From contig JASPKZ010001233.1 in assembly GCA_030220185.1 (NCBI GenBank), positions 2,423,501 through 2,487,500 of the forward strand: a stretch of DNA of 64,000 nucleotides, given 5' to 3'. The stretch comes from Diploptera punctata. Its lineage: Eukaryota; Arthropoda; Insecta; Blattodea; Blaberidae. This document shows, piece after piece, positions 1 through 10,120 of the stretch. Both the position numbers and the translations under genes were made by a program. Within the stretch, counting starts at the first letter, position 1. Every line of letters begins with the position of its first letter. The notes below the pieces were generated by a model, which saw only the letters and a program-made list of their open reading frames with translations, ran no database searches and was not told the origin of the DNA.

Positions 1-356
1 CAAACAAGTGAACGCTAAACTAATCTGGTGTACTAATGTGGCCTTTTTCTCACCCGAACTTGTCCAAACTAACACTAACTTGTCTATTTTATTACCCTAA
101 CTTGCTCACTAATGTAGATGGACTCTTGGGATAGAATCCCCTTACATGTGAGGAAACATGGCAAATGGCTCTAGCGGGAATATTGTTATCACATGGGCCA
201 ACACAATACTAAAAGTCATTTGTTCTCTGATCGAATATTCACTGGCGGCACTGTGGCATAGAATAGTCAACATTTCTGCAGCGTGTAAAACTTGTCATTT
301 AGACCACTTGTCACCCGATGCATCTTCTCACATATAGAATCAGTAATAGGGCTTTA
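1..356. other. Unassigned intergenic DNA
   Basis: No reading frame or repeat that I recognise. It contains several loosely repeated AACTTGTC/ACTAACTTG words near positions 55-110 but no clear element boundary. Confidence 0.4.
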
Positions 357-581
357 TCCATCCATAGTAATTCTGCCCGAGGGAAGGTCTTTCACTGCAA
401 TCATAGCATTTTCACGCTAAGCTTTGCAGCTTTACAAGGGAATTATAGGTATCGTTGCTTTCCACACCGGTGAAGGATGATGATGATAAAGATAAGGCTG
501 ATGATGATGGCCGGATGATTTTCGGGGACCGTTGAGCCATAAGCTTCCTGACATTTGTCTTACAGGTGAGGAAAAACCTAG
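357..581 (-). mobile_element. SINE-1 copy, tRNA head missing
   Basis: On the minus strand this is the body and tail of SINE-1: the conserved block with 'acctgtaagacaaatgtcag', a GAT/ATC-rich spacer, 'tccttcaccggtgtggaaag' and the terminal 'gggcagaattactatggat'. It stops before the tRNA-like head, so it is 5' truncated. Confidence 0.8.
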
Positions 582-906
582 GTCTTTATAAGATTAAATA
601 AATATAATTCAAAATATAACTATTTACAAATTGATCGCATGGGCAGCAAGGTAAGTTTCTTCCAAATATATTTTATTCCATTCCATTAAAACAGTTTAAC
701 CTCTCGCCTTATAGGTAATTTTATGTGTCACATGCAGTCCGGGCCTTACAGTACAGTGGCACGACCTGTCGGGAGAGGAATTTTATACTATGGATCACAC
801 ACATTCTGTTTTGACCACACAAGGACATGGAGTGCCTCCCAGAATGAGGGATCAGCTCGATGTCAGGGCCTCCCCGTAGACAACACAACATTAAAACGGA
901 ACACAC

Positions 907-910
<4 letters not shown>

Positions 911-978
<68 letters not shown>
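911..978. repeat. (CA)n microsatellite
   Basis: About 34 uninterrupted CA units. The frame across it that encodes alternating Thr-His is an artefact of the repeat. Confidence 0.97.
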
Positions 979-979
<1 letters not shown>

Positions 980-999
980 TCATACTAAACATGGCGTTT

Positions 1000-1136
1000 A
1001 TGATAATGAAGATTATGATGGTCAGATGATATTCGGGGATAGTTTAGGCCATAAAGTTTCCTGACATTTGTCTCATAGGTGAGGAAAAACCTCGTAAAAA
1101 ACTCACCCAGGAATCTTGTCCCGACTCGTTGAAATT
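1000..1136 (-). mobile_element. SINE-1 fragment
   Basis: Shares the middle block of SINE-1 (gacatttgtctcataggtgagg on the plus strand, and 'aaaactcacccagg') and continues towards the tRNA head, which decays after 'cttgtcccgactcg'. Both ends are missing. Confidence 0.7.
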
Positions 1137-1156
1137 TGGAAACTTACAGAAGTTGA

Positions 1157-1423
1157 AAGAAATATGTTACAGCCAATTGAGGGGTCTAGTGAGAGAGGGA
1201 GCTATGTCACTTTGAGAAGAAATGTAAATAAATTGGGTTTTATAAAGCATTGTATTACAAACTTATTTGTACAATAAAGGGGTGCATTTTTTCTTCTTTT
1301 AACTAACTGTTATATAAACTATTCAAAAGGAAAAAAAAATAAATTTCAATATAAATAGCACTGATTATTTCCATTTCCTCTCAAAGTGGCATAGCTCCCT
1401 CTCTCATTACACCCCTCAATTGA
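1157..1423. mobile_element. 267-bp MITE with about 45-bp terminal inverted repeats
   Basis: The left end (1157-1202, starting CAATTGAGGGG) is repeated inverted at 1378-1423 (ending CCCCTCAATTG) with about 4 mismatches; the 175-bp AT-rich centre has no reading frame. It sits inside a LINE fragment whose coding frame seems to continue on the right (LRWHGHLKRM). No clear target duplication was found. Confidence 0.7.
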
Positions 1424-1690
1424 AGAAAGTTGATTAAGATGGCATGGACATCTCAAGAGAATGCCTTCTGATAGAATCCTTGAGGGTATTGGAGTGGAGA
1501 ATAGATGGAAAAATTGGAAGACCGAATGAAGGTTGGATCTACGGTGTGAAAAAAGGAATGGGTGAACTGGGACTTTACAAATGAGGGTGTTCAGGACGGC
1601 TACAATTCGAGAAGGAGAATTTCTTGAGGGTGAAGGAAAACCATTGTATTGTGGATAAATTCCGATATAAAAAATTATACCTACATATAT
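1424..1690 (+). pseudogene. LINE-F C-terminal fragment
   Basis: Reads in broken frames LRWHGHLKRMPSDRI and then a GRP...W-type stretch (IGRPNEGWIYGVKKGMG), the usual C-terminal end of several insect LINE reverse transcriptases. Only the last part of the protein remains, with stops. The upstream side is interrupted by the MITE at 1157-1423. Confidence 0.6.
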
Positions 1691-1696
1691 TGAGAC

Positions 1697-2095
1697 CGAT
1701 GTGGTATACTGGTTATGTTTCTTGCTTCTAGTTCCGAGAGCCGCGGGTTCAAACCCGACCATGGGGTCGATGGATTTTTTATTTAGATGGGAAAATCAAG
1801 GAACAAGTCATCCGGGAGAGACTTTAAGCTGTGGGTCCCGAGTCTGAAGATTTTCGGGCTCGTAAAAGATCCTCAAGTGTGAATAAAAATACATCTGAGC
1901 AAAATTTAACCGATTTTCTGCCATCCAAGTAATACATTAATTTTCTACTAGATGTCTTCTCAAGATGATGTACTAACCACATGTCCCTCGTTGACATATG
2001 TAGGCAAATAAGCGTAACTAAACTAGTCTAGTTAAGAAACTTCCCCTAGTGGTAGGCACCCATGTCCCCTAGCGGGACGAATAGGGATCTATCAA
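1697..2095 (+). mobile_element. SINE-2 copy, tRNA-derived
   Basis: A tRNA-like head with an A-box-like 'tactggttatg' and B-box-like 'gggttcaaaccc' is followed by a body with 'ggatttttt', 'aaggaacaagtc' and 'gtgggtcccgagtctgaaga'. The same body occurs at 63255-63640 (plus) and 59390-59691 (minus), so this is a dispersed family, distinct from SINE-1. Confidence 0.75.
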
Positions 2096-2344
2096 ATCAC
2101 ATATATTGAAGCTGTTTTTGATCAATAGATCAATAGAATTTGAGGATCTATAAAATGCCTATAAAATATCTAAATCTGAAAGGAGAAGAGCATAAAAATG
2201 CAATTCATATTAAATAATAATTTTAATTTCAACTCAATTTTAATGATTATAATAAAATAATGTTTAAAAAGTACAAAATTCTAGTGATATGCTACATATA
2301 CTGCAAAAAAAAAAGAAACGAAGACTGAAATGCTTTTTTTCCAC

Positions 2345-2348
<4 letters not shown>
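2096..2348. other. AT-rich spacer
   Basis: No supported feature; AT-rich sequence leading into a TA run. Confidence 0.4.

Positions 2349-2388
<40 letters not shown>
2349..2388. repeat. (TA)n run on the 3' side of a SINE-1
   Basis: About 20 TA units directly abutting the SINE-1 end. A second TA run lies on the other side (2698-2740). Confidence 0.95.
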
Positions 2389-2391
<3 letters not shown>

Positions 2392-2694
2392 ATCCATAGT
2401 AATTCTGCCTGAAGGCAGGCCCTTCACTGCAATCATAGCATTTTCATGCTATGCTTGCAGCTTTACTAGGGAATTATAGGTGTGGTAGCTTCCCGTTGCT
2501 TTCCACACCGGTGAAGGATGATGATGACCATATGATTTCGGGGACCGTTTGGGCCTTAAAGTTTTCCCGACATTTGTCTTACAAGTGAGGAAAAACCCGG
2601 ATAAAAACTTCACCAAGAAAAACTGCCCCGACCGGGATCGAACCCGGGCCCGCTGCGTGACAAGGCAGCATGCTACCTGGTGATCACAGCGGTG

Positions 2695-2698
<4 letters not shown>
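2389..2698 (-). mobile_element. SINE-1, near full length
   Basis: On the minus strand it begins 'gtccaccgctgtgatcacc', has the B box in 'cccgggttcgatcccgg', the block 'cacttgtaagacaaatgtcg', a short ATC spacer and the tail ending 'attactatggatgga'. It is about 310 bp and lies exactly between two TA microsatellites, which makes any target duplication indistinguishable from the repeat. Confidence 0.9.

Positions 2699-2740
<42 letters not shown>
2698..2740. repeat. (TA)n run on the 5' side of a SINE-1
   Basis: About 21 TA units starting immediately at the tRNA-head end of the SINE. Confidence 0.95.
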
Positions 2741-2744
<4 letters not shown>

Positions 2745-3476
2745 TCGACATAGCTTGGAAAAGGAATTCTGTGTTCGTTAAAAAATGTTCTTGGATAATG
2801 TAGATAATGAACAATTTTTTCCCACGTATAATGAATTCAACGAATCCGCTATGGATATCCTGGAGAAATAAATTGAATTTCAAATTAGTATAACAAGAAG
2901 CATATTTGGCTAGAAGCATACGGTAATTAGGCTATACAAATGGTATACACATAGTCGAAAGAAAAATAATTCCAAGACCTAAAAAAAGGCTAAAAAGGAC
3001 CAATAAGCAAAAAAAAAATCGAAAAAGAAAGGACAAATGAAAACCCCATTTTCTGACCGAACAATGACCTAAAATGTAAATATTATGTTGGGCCTCTTTA
3101 GACATAAAATAAAAATATTTTTCCTCAAATTCCGAGCACTAATAACAACAGTGACGTGCACTTAGAGATTCCATTGAGTTGGAAAAGCAGACGTTGCTAG
3201 GAGTCTAGTCATCGTCATTATCTCTTTGCCGTTTTCATCAGTTGATGAGGCAGTTATTATGACTCAACGTTACGAAATAAAAGCAACATAATGTACCGGT
3301 GTAATAAACGTTACAGCTTCACTCAAGAATATTCTTTCTTTTCTGTTTGTCACAATGCAGTAGGTACACTGACTTCTGTTAGTGAATTGCCGCACTATAA
3401 TTAACATTTACAGTTATACCAAACATTCTGCAACCAATTATTTGTTTACCGTAGCACATTTTTATTATGTTTGCTG
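2741..3476. other. Unassigned DNA
   Basis: AT-rich with no coding frame above noise and no copy recognised elsewhere in the window. Confidence 0.4.
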
Positions 3477-3611
3477 ATTAAATAAAGAAAACTGTTGAAG
3501 TTTTTTTATACGATTTTCATATTTATTTTAATACAAATTCGTTACAGCTGTTTCAGTACTTTGTACCTTCTTCGAAAGTATAAAACTTGAACAGTTTTAT
3601 TTTATTTAATC
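3477..3611. repeat. 135-bp inverted repeat, possible decayed Penelope-like end
   Basis: About 35-bp arms (3477-3511 and 3578-3611) are inverted copies. The minus strand of the loop holds a GTAC stem, then GAA followed by the palindrome ACAGCTGT and an A, the same order as the stem II, GAA, stem III and cleavage base of the hammerhead-like motifs elsewhere in this window. The CUGANGA core is not intact (TCGAAGA), so the assignment is tentative. Confidence 0.35.
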
Positions 3612-3736
3612 ACTAAAGATAATGGAGTTTTCATCAAGATATTTTCTAGAAATTTTTATATATAGTATTTCAGGTCAAGGTGTAATTTATATATTAGTGG
3701 TGATGATTTACAGTATAATATTAATTAAACGGAATA

Positions 3737-4358
3737 CTTACTTACTTACTTACTTATTCACTGGCACTATCGAACCCGTAGGTTCATGGCCGCGCGGACA
3801 TACGCTCTCCATATATCCCTATCCTGAGCTAATACTTTCCAATCATCCCCTGTATAATCTACTTCCCTCAAATCATAGTTAATGTTATTCTCCCACCTCA
3901 TTCTTGGTCTACCAACTGGGCGATTTCCCTCTGGCTTTCCTACAAGAAGCTTCCATGCAAGTCTTTCATTCCCCATACGTGCAACATGTCCTGCCCATCG
4001 CAGTCTACGAGACTTAACTGTTCTTATTATATCTGGCTTCCTATAAAGACCATGTAGTTCATTGTTATGTAGTCTTCTCCATTTACCTGTCTGTTCATCT
4101 CTCTTTGGTCCAAAAATTTTCCTAAGTACTTTATTCTCAAATACTTGTAGTCTCCTTTCCTCCCTTAAAGTAAGAGTCCATGTTTCGCACCCATATAATA
4201 TAACTGGTAGAATAATAGTTTTATATATTTTCAGTTTAACGTTTTTTGAAAGGAGTTGGGACGTCAAGAGTCTCTGCAATGCATAATAGCACGCATTTCC
4301 AGAATTGAGCCTATGTTTAATTTCTTTGTGCATCTCATTCCTATTTGTGATTATTGTT
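3737..4358 (-). mobile_element. LINE-A, 5' truncated, 5-bp target duplication
   Basis: Begins at its 3' tail, (CTTA)n on the plus strand, followed by 'cactggcactatcgaacccg', and runs back to a 5' truncation at 4358. GAATA flanks both sides (3732-3736, 4359-4363), consistent with target-primed insertion. Its open frame is listed separately. Confidence 0.88.
3767..4333 (-). pseudogene. LINE-A reverse transcriptase C-terminal part (open, 188 aa)
   Basis: Uninterrupted frame covering the region after the polymerase core: YGCETWTL, LREERRLQVFENKVLRKIFG, RLRWAGHVARMGNER, a GRPRMRWENNINYDLREVDY stretch and the end AYVRAAMNLRVR. The RT catalytic motifs are absent because the copy is 5' truncated, so it cannot be functional. 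The start Met (MHKEIKH) is internal to the family's full protein. The open frame suggests a fairly recent insertion. Confidence 0.85.
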
Positions 4359-4552
4359 GAATATGAAGTTAAATTTTATATGAAGGTGGATTTAACAGTA
4401 ATATTATATAGAATATATTTTGATTATGTTTGCCACAAGTGATACATTTTTTAATTCCTCGTCATATGCATGTTGTGTAATCTATGCCTATTATGCTTTA
4501 TTAACTAAGTTGTAGATAATTCATAATTGTTTTTAATATGTTAAATTCAAGC

Positions 4553-4617
4553 CTGGTGAAGTAGAGGAGACCTTACGGTCTTAACTCTATAAGATAAAAT
4601 AAATAAATAAAATACAT
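4553..4617 (+). mobile_element. CR1-like LINE 3' terminus
   Basis: A diverged version of the 3' module seen about eight times here: 'gcctggtgaagtagaggaga', then 'ccttacggtcttaactct' and an AATAAA-rich tail (ataaaataaataaataa). Confidence 0.6.
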
Positions 4618-4866
4618 GCTTAATGCGCACTTACATTACTTCCAGCCTTTATATATTGCCACGCTATTTTCGGGGCTGAGGCTAATTGGGATTTCTGGAT
4701 CTTTGATCCGGTCAAAAACCCTGATGGAACTGATATTTAACCTTTGGGGTGAATTTCGGTGAATTCCGGAGGGTCTAACTTAGCCAAATCCACTCTCCTC
4801 ACCTCCAAGTTGGCACCCCTCGGGACCTTCTTAAGATCTTTTAAAATTTTAAGATGCAAAAGAGAG
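4618..4866. other. Unassigned DNA
   Basis: Slightly more GC-rich than its surroundings; no frame or family recognised. Confidence 0.3.
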
Positions 4867-5016
4867 TGTGGGGCGTGGAAAGAAACGGGAAGCTACCACA
4901 CCTATATATCCCTAGTAAAGCTGCAAACGTGGCATGATGAGTCTTTCCACGGTAAAAGACTCCGTTTATAGTGCTGAGTTTGCAGTGAAAGACTTGCTCT
5001 TGAGTAGAACACTATG
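4867..5016 (+). mobile_element. SINE-1 / LINE-E shared 3' tail fragment
   Basis: Contains the SINE-1 tail segment 'gggaagctaccacaccta' and 'ccctagtaaagctgcaaa', then a LINE-E-like end, 'gtttgcagtgaaagacttgc' with 'agaacactatgaatg'. It is either a diverged SINE-1 tail or the LINE from which that tail came. Confidence 0.5.
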
Positions 5017-5400
5017 AATGAACTAAATGGAATAGATGATTCTTATTTCTTTATATTTTCATGAGAATGATTTGAATAAAAATATTATTTTCACTATTCG
5101 TCAAAAGTGTAAAGGAGGTTAGACACCTAGATAGAAGGAGAGAAAGCACAAAAGCTGCTGAACCTAAACATAGTAGACATCTAGGACCCAAATTATAAAA
5201 TCAATTAATGAGGTCCAATCCAGAGCTAAGCAAACCGTTCACTAATTTAAGAAATCAAATTAATTAATTAAATTATGTTAATCATTTAATAATTTAAATA
5301 TTTTAAAATAGTAAATACCAAACTAGATTTTTAATCAACCGGCGGGGGGTATTTTTTGGACAGTGTTCTGAAATATGGGAGGTAGTAACCTATTTTGGTT
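5017..5400. other. Unassigned AT-rich DNA
   Basis: No supported feature before the TTA microsatellite. Confidence 0.3.
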
Positions 5401-5404
5401 TACA

Positions 5405-5419
5405 TTATTATTATTATTA

Positions 5420-5490
<71 letters not shown>
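5405..5490. repeat. (TTA)n microsatellite
   Basis: Nearly pure TTA repeat with one TTT interruption; the poly-Leu frame across it is an artefact. Confidence 0.95.
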
Positions 5491-5992
5491 TTCAAATTTA
5501 TTTAATCACTTTCTTCAGTTTGGTATTAATCTATTATATATTATTTTCTTTGCATCATAGTCCATTGCATTAATTCTTTGTGTATGTTGGAGTCAGTTTT
5601 ATATTTTGAAACTTTTTTCTAAATTTGTTTCGTTCTATATTATTTCCAAATGTCTTTAATTACCTTCTTCAGTCTGATATTAATGTATTATACATTGTTT
5701 ATCTATTTTAGTTTTCCTTGTATTATCTTTTTAATTTTTTAAGTGCCAGCATTTATTTTATATCTTGATACTGGCTCCTATGTTTATATATTTTGTTTTT
5801 CCTCTTCCCTTTAACTAAATCTTTCTAATGCATATATTCTTAAATGTATTACTTCTATAACTGAACTGCATCCGAGCAAGAGCACTTGTTCATTCGGGTG
5901 TCAACATTTATTTGTTGATAAGATTTATTCTCATCCTTATTATTAAGACATTTTAACATGAATGAAATTCACAGTAAAACTACGTTCAGGTA
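5491..5992 (+). mobile_element. CR1-like LINE 3' untranslated region (probable)
   Basis: AT-rich. The segment about 5850-5950, with 'actgaactgcatccgagcaa' and 'gagcacttgttcattcgggt', recurs inverted at about 36620-36730, so it is a dispersed repeat end; I infer a LINE 3' UTR. Confidence 0.4.
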
Positions 5993-6190
5993 TAGATTAG
6001 ATTAGATTTATTTAGCCTGCTGGAGTTAAGGCCATGTGGCCTTCTCTTCCACTCACCAGGACAAACATATATTACATCAGGATATAACAATTTCAACTCT
6101 AATATTAAATACTAAATAAAAATTTGATCAAAAAGATAATATCTATTATACGATCTATAATGCAACCAGTAAACGTTAGTTAAAATTATA
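5993..6190 (-). mobile_element. CR1-like LINE 3' terminus
   Basis: On the plus strand it reads 'atttatttagcctgctggag', 'ttaaggccatgtggcc' and 'ttctcttccactcaccagg': the reverse complement of the module that ends several CR1-like copies, with ATAAAT at the tail end. Confidence 0.7.
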
Positions 6191-6477
6191 ATTATAGTCA
6201 CAATATTAAAATTATAATATAAAATTATTTAAAAAAATAACAACTGGGGCTAATAATAAAAATATTAGCTTTTCAGATGACCAGATTTTAATTGCAAAAT
6301 CAGTAGACGAATTACAAAGAATGCTATATGAACTAAACGAAATATCAAAAAAATATAATATGGAAATATCATCAGAAAAATAAGGAACAATGGCTTTCAA
6401 GGGCACTCAGCCAGTTCGGACAAAGATAATATTAGAAAATAAACCAATAGAAGAAGTGACAAAATATAACTTCCTAG

Positions 6478-6703
6478 GAATGGGGAATGAAAGACGTGCA
6501 TGGAAGCTTCTTGTAGGAAAACCAGAGGGAAAACGCCCAGTTAGTAGATCAAGAATGAGGTGGGAGAATAATATTAAATATGATTTGAGGGAAGTAGATT
6601 ATACAGGGGATGATTGGAAAACATTAGCTCAGGATAGGGATAATGGAGAGCTTATATCCGCGCAGCCATGAACCTACGGGTTCGATAGTGCCAGTGAATT
6701 AGA
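6478..6703 (+). mobile_element. LINE-A short 3' fragment inside LINE-B
   Basis: Starts at the codons GNERRAWKLLVGKPEGKRP and ends at the family terminus 'gatagtgccagtgaattag'. The host LINE-B frame is cut exactly after NFLG and continues as CEISYTME beyond it. No convincing target duplication. Confidence 0.8.
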
Positions 6704-6807
6704 GTTAGATTGCGAAATATCATACACAATGGAAACAGATATAAATAAACTAAATAAGAGGGACACAAAAAAATAACTTTGAAAAATAAAGCAGAAAAGA
6801 CTCTATA

Positions 6808-7071
6808 ATGAAATTACACAAGGCAATGGCATTTCCTATTATGACTTACGGATCCGAAACACGGACAGTGACAACACAACAATCTGCAAGAATCCAAGCT
6901 GCTGAAATGAAATTCCTCAGACAAATAGCAGGATATAAAAAAACAGACAAAAAACACAACACAGAAATAAGACAGCAACTAAGAGTAGAAGAATTAAACA
7001 CAACAATAGTGAAATACAGAATAAACTGGAAAGAACACTTAGCAAGGATGAGTGAGAACAGAATACCAAAA
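6808..7071 (+). pseudogene. LINE-B reverse transcriptase C-terminal frame
   Basis: Open frame with YGSETRTVTTQQ (the YGxExW-type motif after the thumb), MKFLRQIAGYKKTDKK and HLARMSENRIPK. It is interrupted after IPK by the Penelope-like insertion and continues at 7554 as a short tail. Fossil only. Confidence 0.7.
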
Positions 7072-7129
7072 TACTAATAAAATTCATATCAAAATACGTT
7101 GAGGTGAAAAGTCATAAGATAAGAACTGT

Positions 7130-7273
7130 AAGTACGCGGGTGGTAAATCAAGCTATGCCAAACATCTCATTAACGCCTGTCACCAAATGAGCACAATAAA
7201 AAACACTCTCATGATAATTCACAGAGAAAACATTCCAGCAAAGATAAATATATTTGAGACCTTGAAATTATAA
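7130..7273 (+). pseudogene. Penelope-like endonuclease C-terminal fragment
   Basis: 47 codons reading KYAGGKSSYAKHLINACHQ, then TLMIIHRENIPAKINIFETL before a stop. The pattern of a small residue, AxHLI...CHQ and a later N-I-(F/L)-E resembles the end of GIY-YIG endonuclease domains of Penelope-like retroelements. Beyond the stop a second frame gives NNALLLNEN and NPLYEIV, also as expected, so at least one frameshift is present. The GIY and YIG signature itself is not in the fragment, so the identification is by context. Confidence 0.5.
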
Positions 7274-7417
7274 AATAAATAAACAACGCCTTACTTCTTA
7301 ATGAGAACGCACCCCACTCAAACAACCCATTATACGAGATCGTCAAAAACAAGTCAGTTGCTGCTATAGACACTGTTAGTCTATATCGTCGTAAACAACA
7401 ACTAGTAGCAGATGCTC

Positions 7418-7460
7418 ATCCTGCTGACGATGGGAGTTAACTTCCGAAAGGCGTTCGGAT
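7418..7460 (+). ncRNA. Hammerhead-ribozyme-like motif
   Basis: Stem I ATCC (7418-7421) with GGAT (7457-7460); core CTGACGA (7424-7430); stem II GGGAG/CTTCC with loop TTAA; GAA (7446-7448); degenerate stem III AGGCGTT; candidate cleavage base C7456. An unpaired TG precedes the core and an extra T precedes stem II. Probably decayed, because stem III is no longer a perfect palindrome. Confidence 0.55.
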
Positions 7461-7640
7461 AACATTTGAAACATAATATTTTAACACAGTTGAGGATGAC
7501 GGCACCTGCCAAAAGGTACATATTTTAAGTTTTTATCTTAAGAAATACCAAAAGCAGCATACAACTATTCACCAAGAGGAAGAAGAAGTTTGGAAAGCCA
7601 CAACAGGCTAGGAAAAAGCTTGAACCGTGACGAAGAAGAA

Positions 7641-8469
7641 GAAGAATATAAAATTATAAAATTATGCACCTTAAAGGTCCGTCTACTCTAGTTCAGTTTT
7701 TTTTATAAGAAGATAAGGAGACGCATCTATAAAGTACATAATTTAATAATTTAATATTAGGCCTATGATTTTAATATTGTAAAGGATGTTTATTGTCAGT
7801 TAAAAATGCCGGAAAAGGGAAACAAATAGGAATTATTTCCTACATTATATGAATATTCATGCAGATTTTTTCGCGAATGTTAATAGCATATCCAGTTGAT
7901 TGAATATTTTATGATTGTTGTTTCGCATTTGAGAGTGAGGAGGAATGCAGTGTGTTTACCGGATTGATGCAAGGTACGGACGGACATTAGAGTTGGGCAA
8001 AGTGCAAAGAGAAAGCTTGTTCCTGTGATTGTTCATGAATCGTAATTAGCAACTCTAACCGACATTTTTATACCAACTGCTAATACCTATCAATGCCACT
8101 TTCTTGAATACTTGAGCATTATCTCTTTGCTGCCAGATTATTAAACTCTGTCTTCCGGTACTAGCTTTTCCTTACTTACTTCAACAACAACCATTAATCA
8201 TTTTACTTAAGCAAGTTTGTTTTTTTAATAAATTATTAACAAATTCCGAAGTAATACGCTACTGAGATGTTATTCATTAAAATTCTTACAAATCTTTATA
8301 AATCCTAGTACTCTCAAAGAAACAATCAAACACAAATGGTTAATTTTCGAAAGAAATATATTAGAAAAAACTATGGTCCAAATAAGGGATCAGACCAAAC
8401 TTGAAAACTGAAAACAAATAGTGTATGAAATAATATAATAAAAATCAAAATATAATAAATCATATCAGA
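7641..8469. other. Unassigned DNA
   Basis: No coding frame or repeat copy recognised. Confidence 0.35.
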
Positions 8470-8735
8470 TCTCTTAGAACTGGATGGTTTGGCCATCTGA
8501 TAAGAATGGATCAACAGAGATTAGTTAAAAATACTATATAAATGGAAGCCTACAGTTTCTAGAGCTGTTGGTAGACCTAAGATGAGATGGCAGGATGATG
8601 TTTGGGAGGATTTGAAGAAGATGAGGGTGACAAACCTGAAATTGGCAGATAGAAGAGTCAGGAGGAAGATTATTTAGAAGGCCAAAACATTTAATTTTGA
8701 AGTTGTAGTGCCTTAAGATGTTGATGATAATGATC
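8470..8735 (+). pseudogene. LINE-F C-terminal fragment
   Basis: In shifted frames reads TGWFGHLIRMDQQRLVKN, AVGRPKMRWQDDVWEDLKKM and LADRRVRRKII: a typical LINE reverse transcriptase C-terminus, ending in a GAT-rich tail near 8725. Frameshifts and stops present. Confidence 0.65.
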
Positions 8736-9260
8736 AATCCTAGTTACTACAGACGGAAAATGAAGTTGAAAACAAAAAATACACACACACACACACACTA
8801 TTTATATTGTCACAGGATGCCATTCTGGCGTAACAAAACACATGATGTTGGAAAACTTCAAAATAAGTTTATTTAATTCTATAAAAATAAAATTTTTCCT
8901 GACATTTCATTAACAAATTGTTGTAACAATTGATCTTATTTGTGTTTTTATCACACAATTTCTTTTTTATTTCTAACAAGTCCACTTGCCAGAATTTTTT
9001 CTTCGAATCACAGACACTGTATCGCTGTAACAACACATCTGAGTCGCTCCTGTCTCTGGTAATAGTTTATATAGGCCTCTAATCGAGACCTTTCCAGTAT
9101 GAAGTTTCTGGCATCGATCTTTCTGGCTTAAATAAATGTCTGGGACGGGACTCCAGACACATTGATTATCTGTGTAGGTCTTTCGATTCACGAGTTAGCG
9201 ACTCAGAAATCTATTTCTACCAATGCGAGATCACTATGCTCACTGTCACTCGCGAAGTTC
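8736..9260. other. Unassigned DNA with a 72-codon minus-strand frame
   Basis: The only notable frame is 8973-9191 on the minus strand (ends RRKNSGKWTC, with several Cys). I do not recognise it and cannot exclude chance or a transposase remnant. Confidence 0.25.
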
Positions 9261-9973
9261 AAAATTGAATAGTTGCCCAGAAAAAGAGATCTAACCCACA
9301 AAAATTCGAAAGTTGAGTTTTCAGTGGATTAGTGATCTATCCGGAGAATATCACGGCATGGTGCATGCAAAATTATTATCCATATCTCTTTCAGACCTGT
9401 TTTATTTATTTTTAAAAGTTGGCTTTCAAGCGAATAGTGATCTATATGTAACAAAAAGGCGGAAGCAGTTAGTCAAGTCATGAGTAGCAGTACACAAAAA
9501 CAATTATTGCACATGTGCAAATTCATTCCACCACAGTTCCGTGAATTCTAATCAGAATCCTAGAGAAATTGAGTGAAACACAAAGAATGTAACAAAATAA
9601 CATTAAATGGAAAATAAATACTGTAAACTGATTAAGTTAGAAATTTTTCTAACTCAATCAGTGTTCAATATGTATTTTCTATTTTTTGTTATAGCATTTT
9701 TAGTTAAATTTGTGTTCGATCATTTTTCCCGTCTATAGAGATAGATCACTTTTGCACTCAATTCTGTATTAAATTGTTAATATTTAGTTATTAGCATGTT
9801 ATTTTGCATTCAAATTGGCTGTAGCCTATATGATTCCAATAGGGTAAGAGATTTAAATGTATATGATATAATAAAGGCAATAGCCTCAAAATGAACATTA
9901 TACGTTTTTTTTGTTTTTCCAACAATTTGTAGTTTGTGGGTTATAGCTCTTTTCGGGGCAACTATTCAATTTT
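9261..9973. mobile_element. 713-bp element with about 40-bp terminal inverted repeats
   Basis: The left end (9261-9302; AAAATTGAATAGTTGCCC) is inverted at 9929-9973 with few mismatches, both running to 'aacccacaaa'. The inside is AT-rich and non-coding and has inner inverted words (atagtgatctat). A non-autonomous DNA transposon is the simplest reading; the target duplication was not identified. Confidence 0.65.
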
Positions 9974-10120
9974 AGATATGATCATAAGTACTGACGGACT
10001 TGTCGTCCAGGTGCAATTGTTCTGTATTTGAAAGCTTTTGGCATCAACCTTTACCAAAATTGTGCTGGGAAACCAGAAGGAGAATGCAGATCATCCAATT
10101 AGGCTAATAATTAGGCTAAT

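Larger units (their letters stand above)
7072..7543 (+). mobile_element. Penelope-like mini-element, 10-bp target duplication
   Basis: A 472-bp insertion flanked by AATACCAAAA on both sides (7062-7071, 7544-7553) inside LINE-B coding sequence. Its start 'tactaataaa(a/g)ttcatatc' is shared with 33401. It holds a GIY-YIG-like C-terminal fragment (7130-7273) followed by a hammerhead-like motif (7418-7460) and ends 'ttttatcttaag', inverted relative to 'cataagataag' near its start. These are the features expected of a shortened Penelope-like element with complex terminal repeats. Confidence 0.75.
6245..7640 (+). mobile_element. LINE-B copy, broken by two later insertions
   Basis: Reading frames SFSDDQILIAKSVDELQRM (region after RT motif C), then PIEEVTKYNFLG, then YGSETRTVTTQQSARIQAAE and finally SPRGRRSLERPQQARKKLEP belong to one LINE C-terminal half ending in (GAA)n at 7620-7640. 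A LINE-A piece splits it at 6478-6703 and a Penelope-like element at 7072-7543. Several stops mark it as dead. Confidence 0.75.

Noticed and set aside
3237..3290. Hammerhead core at 'ttgatgag...gaaa'
   Set aside because: No stem II or stem I complementarity around it.
6390..6671. 93-codon fusion ORF as a novel protein
   Set aside because: Its first 32 codons are LINE-B and the rest LINE-A, joined by an insertion; a chance fusion of two dead elements.
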